DNA of 64,000 nucleotides, taken from Sweltsa coloradensis. Taxonomy: Eukaryota; Arthropoda; Insecta; Plecoptera; Chloroperlidae. This document shows, in pieces, positions 61,169 through 64,000 of this stretch. A program made the translations under genes and the position numbers. The notes beneath the pieces are model-generated. The model was not told the DNA's origin, did not search any database, and saw only the letters and a list, made by a program, of their open reading frames with translations. Each line of letters opens with the position of its first letter. Within the stretch, counting starts at the first letter, position 1. The stretch lies in NCBI GenBank assembly GCA_024449915.1, contig JAMZAV010000025.1:1242001-1306000 (forward strand), in the 5' to 3' direction.

Positions 61169-62594
61169 AAAATCCATATGTATATCTTGTTAATTAGAAA
61201 AGAAGAAGACTTTCAAATAGAACTCCAATTTTCGTCTGATGGTTCACGTACGTAATGGCCGCTATCGAGAGGTCAAGAAAGTCAAAATGTAATTCATTAT
61301 TTTGTGACACAGCCTTTATTACCACTTCCACTATACCACCACCACCACCACCATCACCAACACCTATGTCAGTCACCATATCACACACACGGTTGATAAC
61401 AATATATTCAATATTGTGTAGTGTTAACAAATTATTGTGTTCTTGTTTTATTGAAAAAAACATCTCATGAAAAAAAGAATAGCTCTTTTGCAGCCTGTTG
61501 ACTGAAGTAGAAATAATTTAAAGTAATTTTCCTTGGCATTTATTCTATAATTGTCGTCGTTTTGTAATAGAACTTGTAATACAAAGAATTTGAATGCGCC
61601 AAAAATGTTTTAATACTGACAATTTCCGACTTGAAATTGTGTTTTAAATATTCATTCTCTGTAACAATAAATAATATACCAAAACAATCACCAGGAGATT
61701 GGAGGGGCGTGTCTTTCAAAAGTTTGGCATTTTGTAATTTTGGCATGAGTGAGTATTGGTAGTTACTGCATAGAGCGTAGCAATTTTAGTCCAACGAATT
61801 CATACGCTGTTGTTACATCAGAAGCAGGGAGAGATAGGGAGGGGGGGGGCAAGAATGCATGCAAATGGCCCTCCAATAATTGATCTCTGTACACTGAAGG
61901 CATTTCAGTCTAGACACGTATGATCAACAACCTCTGCAGGGTCTGAATATCTAGGAAGCTTAGGCCTTCAAAGAATTCCACACACAAATTACAAACTGTC
62001 ACTTTTAATAGTAACCTACCTAAAGCCCAGCGAACATTAACTAAACTTCTTTCTAGTTGATGATAACTAATCGTTTAACGACGATCTTTTCACGCAGTGG
62101 GTCATGATTGATCACCAAGTTGCAATCATTGAATCCAATGCTTTGCTGTGCGGTTTTACATACCGTAAAACAATTGAACAGCATAGAAACAGATAGATTT
62201 AGGATAGACAAAGACTATCATTTTGTTTGTTGTATTTAATTCAAAAAGTGCAAACTAATTGAGCTCTATTTAGAAAGAGTCATGAACGCACAGTTGGGTG
62301 GATTTGATAGGAGATAAGAGAATAGAGTGTAGCAGCAATATGTCTCAAAATATTGCATGCACGTTTATACTGAAAACACGTCAAATAATTAAAACATGTA
62401 TTCATTTCTGGATTTGTATGCTCTGAAACTTGTTTACACTAATACTTCATAGCATAAAACCACAAAATAATTTATTTACAGTGAAACAGATAACTATAAT
62501 TATATTTAAAAGATTCAGAAATTCATAATATTAATACATAAAAATAATATTAATAACGGGGACGGGGACGAATCAATCCGTCAATATATTATTT
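61169..62594. other. Intergenic sequence
   Basis: A (CCA)n run at 61333-61362 keeps frames open on both strands. No gene or repeat family recognised. Confidence 0.4.
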
Positions 62595-62815
62595 TGTTAC
62601 AGGGTTTAGCTTCCCTTTGGTGGAGGTGCCAAGTGTATAAATAATCCAACTTTCTATCAAAACATTTTGTATCATCCTTGTTCAAGGGCAATTGCAAGGG
62701 GAAAAATTCATTCGGAGGGCATGTTCGTGATTACTGTTTTATCGTGAGACGTGATACATTTGCAGGTGAATTGACGGCCAGAAAACTGATGCGTCCGGGA
62801 AGCTTTATTGTGTAA
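62595..62815 (-). mobile_element. Family E element, copy 17
   Basis: TTTGGTGGAGGTGCCAAG, TGTATCATCCTTGTTCAAGG, TATCGTGAGACGTGATAC; the GGACGG tract is decayed to GACGGCC. Confidence 0.7.
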
Positions 62816-63082
62816 AAACAAGGAAAAGGTTATAATTTAATAATTTTGGAACTACGTTGTTATGGAAATGTATGTGGATTGTGTGCATCGTGGTGCAACG
62901 TTAGGTAATCGTACAATGATTGAAATATGGGACGTTGCAATTTTAGAAATCGTGCATGTGTAAGCCGATTAAAATAATACGAATAGAAACTGGAATATAA
63001 TAATTAGAATGAGAATTAAAACAGTCACAATTAATTACCAGGGGAAAAAATGTAAGACCACCGCGCTAAGAATGACTTATCT

Positions 63083-63106
63083 AGGGCGACGGTCGTCGCC
63101 CGGGAG
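63083..63106. other. GC-rich perfect hairpin
   Basis: GGGCGAC-GGTC-GTCGCCC inside a GC-rich island (63060-63200) that contrasts with the AT-rich surroundings. Function unknown. Confidence 0.6.
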
Positions 63107-63244
63107 ACAAGCGCATGCGACTGCTAGGCGACAGGAACTCCAGCCTATATACAGCTACGAGGTTGGGGGTTTTCAGCTTCGCCCCGCCGCCCCCAAAGAG
63201 TTACAAACTTGAAAATCGGTATTGACCGGTATGTGGTCCAGACA

Positions 63245-64000
63245 TACCAAAAAAAAAAAACAACCCGATCGACAAATGTTCTGTGTTAAAAAGGGTCCAA
63301 CTGTCAAATTCCTTTCGGTGGTGGTGGGTGGGTGGCTGGGGGGCTGGTGGGGTGGCTGGCTGGTAGGAGTTCTTGCGGGGATTTAATTTTGCCTACAGAG
63401 AAAAAAAGGGAAATCTTAGAAGTTGAAAATTGGACCACACTTAGATGTACTTCAGACGCAGTGAGTTTTCTTTCAAAACCAAAACGGGTAACAGGGACCC
63501 GGGGAAAAAAAAAATTTGGGTGAAATCAAAACGGAATTTTCCCAAGGCGTGGTTAAAATTTTACAAAATTGAAATTTGCATGCTATTAACATTAAAATAT
63601 CTTGCGCCCCAAAAAACAAGGGGGTAAACTTAGGGATAAAACCCCTGGCCCAAAAAAGACAAAAAAAAAAATCTGAACTTTAAGAAATGAAATATTCAAA
63701 GAAAAAAGCTACAATGGAGTTTCAAACGGGAATAATTTTTATATCTCTTTCTTTATCACTTTTGAATATGGAAAGCAAAATTGGGTAACGGGTTTTCCGG
63801 GAAAAACAAAATTATCAAAAGAAGTAATTTTCCCTCTCTATGAAAATAGCTTTACTGAGAAAACGGTTCATCTTAGAACTTTTAAAAATTGGGCCAACTC
63901 AGATGTACCTGTTAACCAAAACCGGGCAATTGGGACGGGGAAAATCAAAATAAAATCAAAAAAGCTAATTACTCAGGGTAGTAATTTGTACAAAATTGAA
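63245..64000. repeat. Low-complexity, imperfectly repeated block at window end
   Basis: TTAGAAGTTGAAAATTGG, CAGATGTAC/TAGATGTAC, CCAAAACGGGTAACAGGGAC at 63416-63500 recur as TTAGAACTTTTAAAAATTGG, CAGATGTAC, CCAAAACCGGGCAATTGGGAC at 63873-63935, spacing about 450 bp. Many homopolymer runs of A and G suggest either a decayed satellite or low-quality sequence. Confidence 0.5.

Overview
This window is AT-rich, repeat-dense eukaryotic nuclear DNA from an invertebrate animal. The one convincing host gene piece is an activin/inhibin-beta type TGF-beta prepropeptide exon at about 33.3-33.9 kb. Its propeptide reads like an arthropod activin-beta. With tRNA-derived SINEs, Penelope-like traces, hAT and Helitron-like elements, I favour an arthropod (possibly an insect with a large genome), but the sequence alone does not fix the taxon. 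No operons, rRNA, CRISPR or prokaryotic features are present. Nearly all other open frames are chance frames in repeats.

Layout. 0-5 kb: a family D repeat split by a tRNA-SINE, retroposon tails (family G), a family E copy, another SINE fragment and the first Helentron-like (HINE) copy. 5-12 kb: a second HINE copy, a 600-bp near-perfect palindrome, a cluster of E copies including a tail-to-tail pair, a minisatellite and a SINE. 12-17.5 kb: a Penelope GIY-YIG remnant, then a 4.5-kb inverted-terminal-repeat transposon inserted in an E copy and carrying tandem repeats of about 290 bp. 18.8-24.1 kb: a HINE copy with core tandem repeats, a 51-bp minisatellite grown from the end of an E copy, and a composite element enclosing an LTR retrotransposon remnant. 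24-33 kb: mostly quiet AT-rich sequence, plus one TTAA-flanked MITE. 33-35.4 kb: the activin exon, its donor, and an inverted second copy of the TTAA MITE. 37.9-39.1 kb: a 1.2-kb hAT element with an exact 8-bp target duplication and a decayed transposase C-terminus. 40.8-47.5 kb: four HINE copies and a palindrome nested in a family G retroposon. 48-57 kb: hairpin repeats, Penelope long-terminal fragments, microsatellites, E copies, a minus-strand HINE copy and a 5'-truncated LINE. 58.1-61.2 kb: four HINE copies head to tail. 63.2-64 kb: low-complexity, imperfectly repeated sequence that may be of poor quality.

The most interesting system is the HINE-like family: 12 copies, 11 in one orientation. 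Copies have a terminal CTAG followed by T, a hairpin beside it, subterminal inverted repeats that co-vary between subfamilies, and core tandem repeats of about 155 bp in one subfamily. This is the architecture of non-autonomous Helentrons (DINE-1/HINE), and one cluster looks like a rolling-circle style tandem array. The second theme is nested insertion (SINE in D, palindrome in G, 4.5-kb transposon in E), which gives a relative age order of families.
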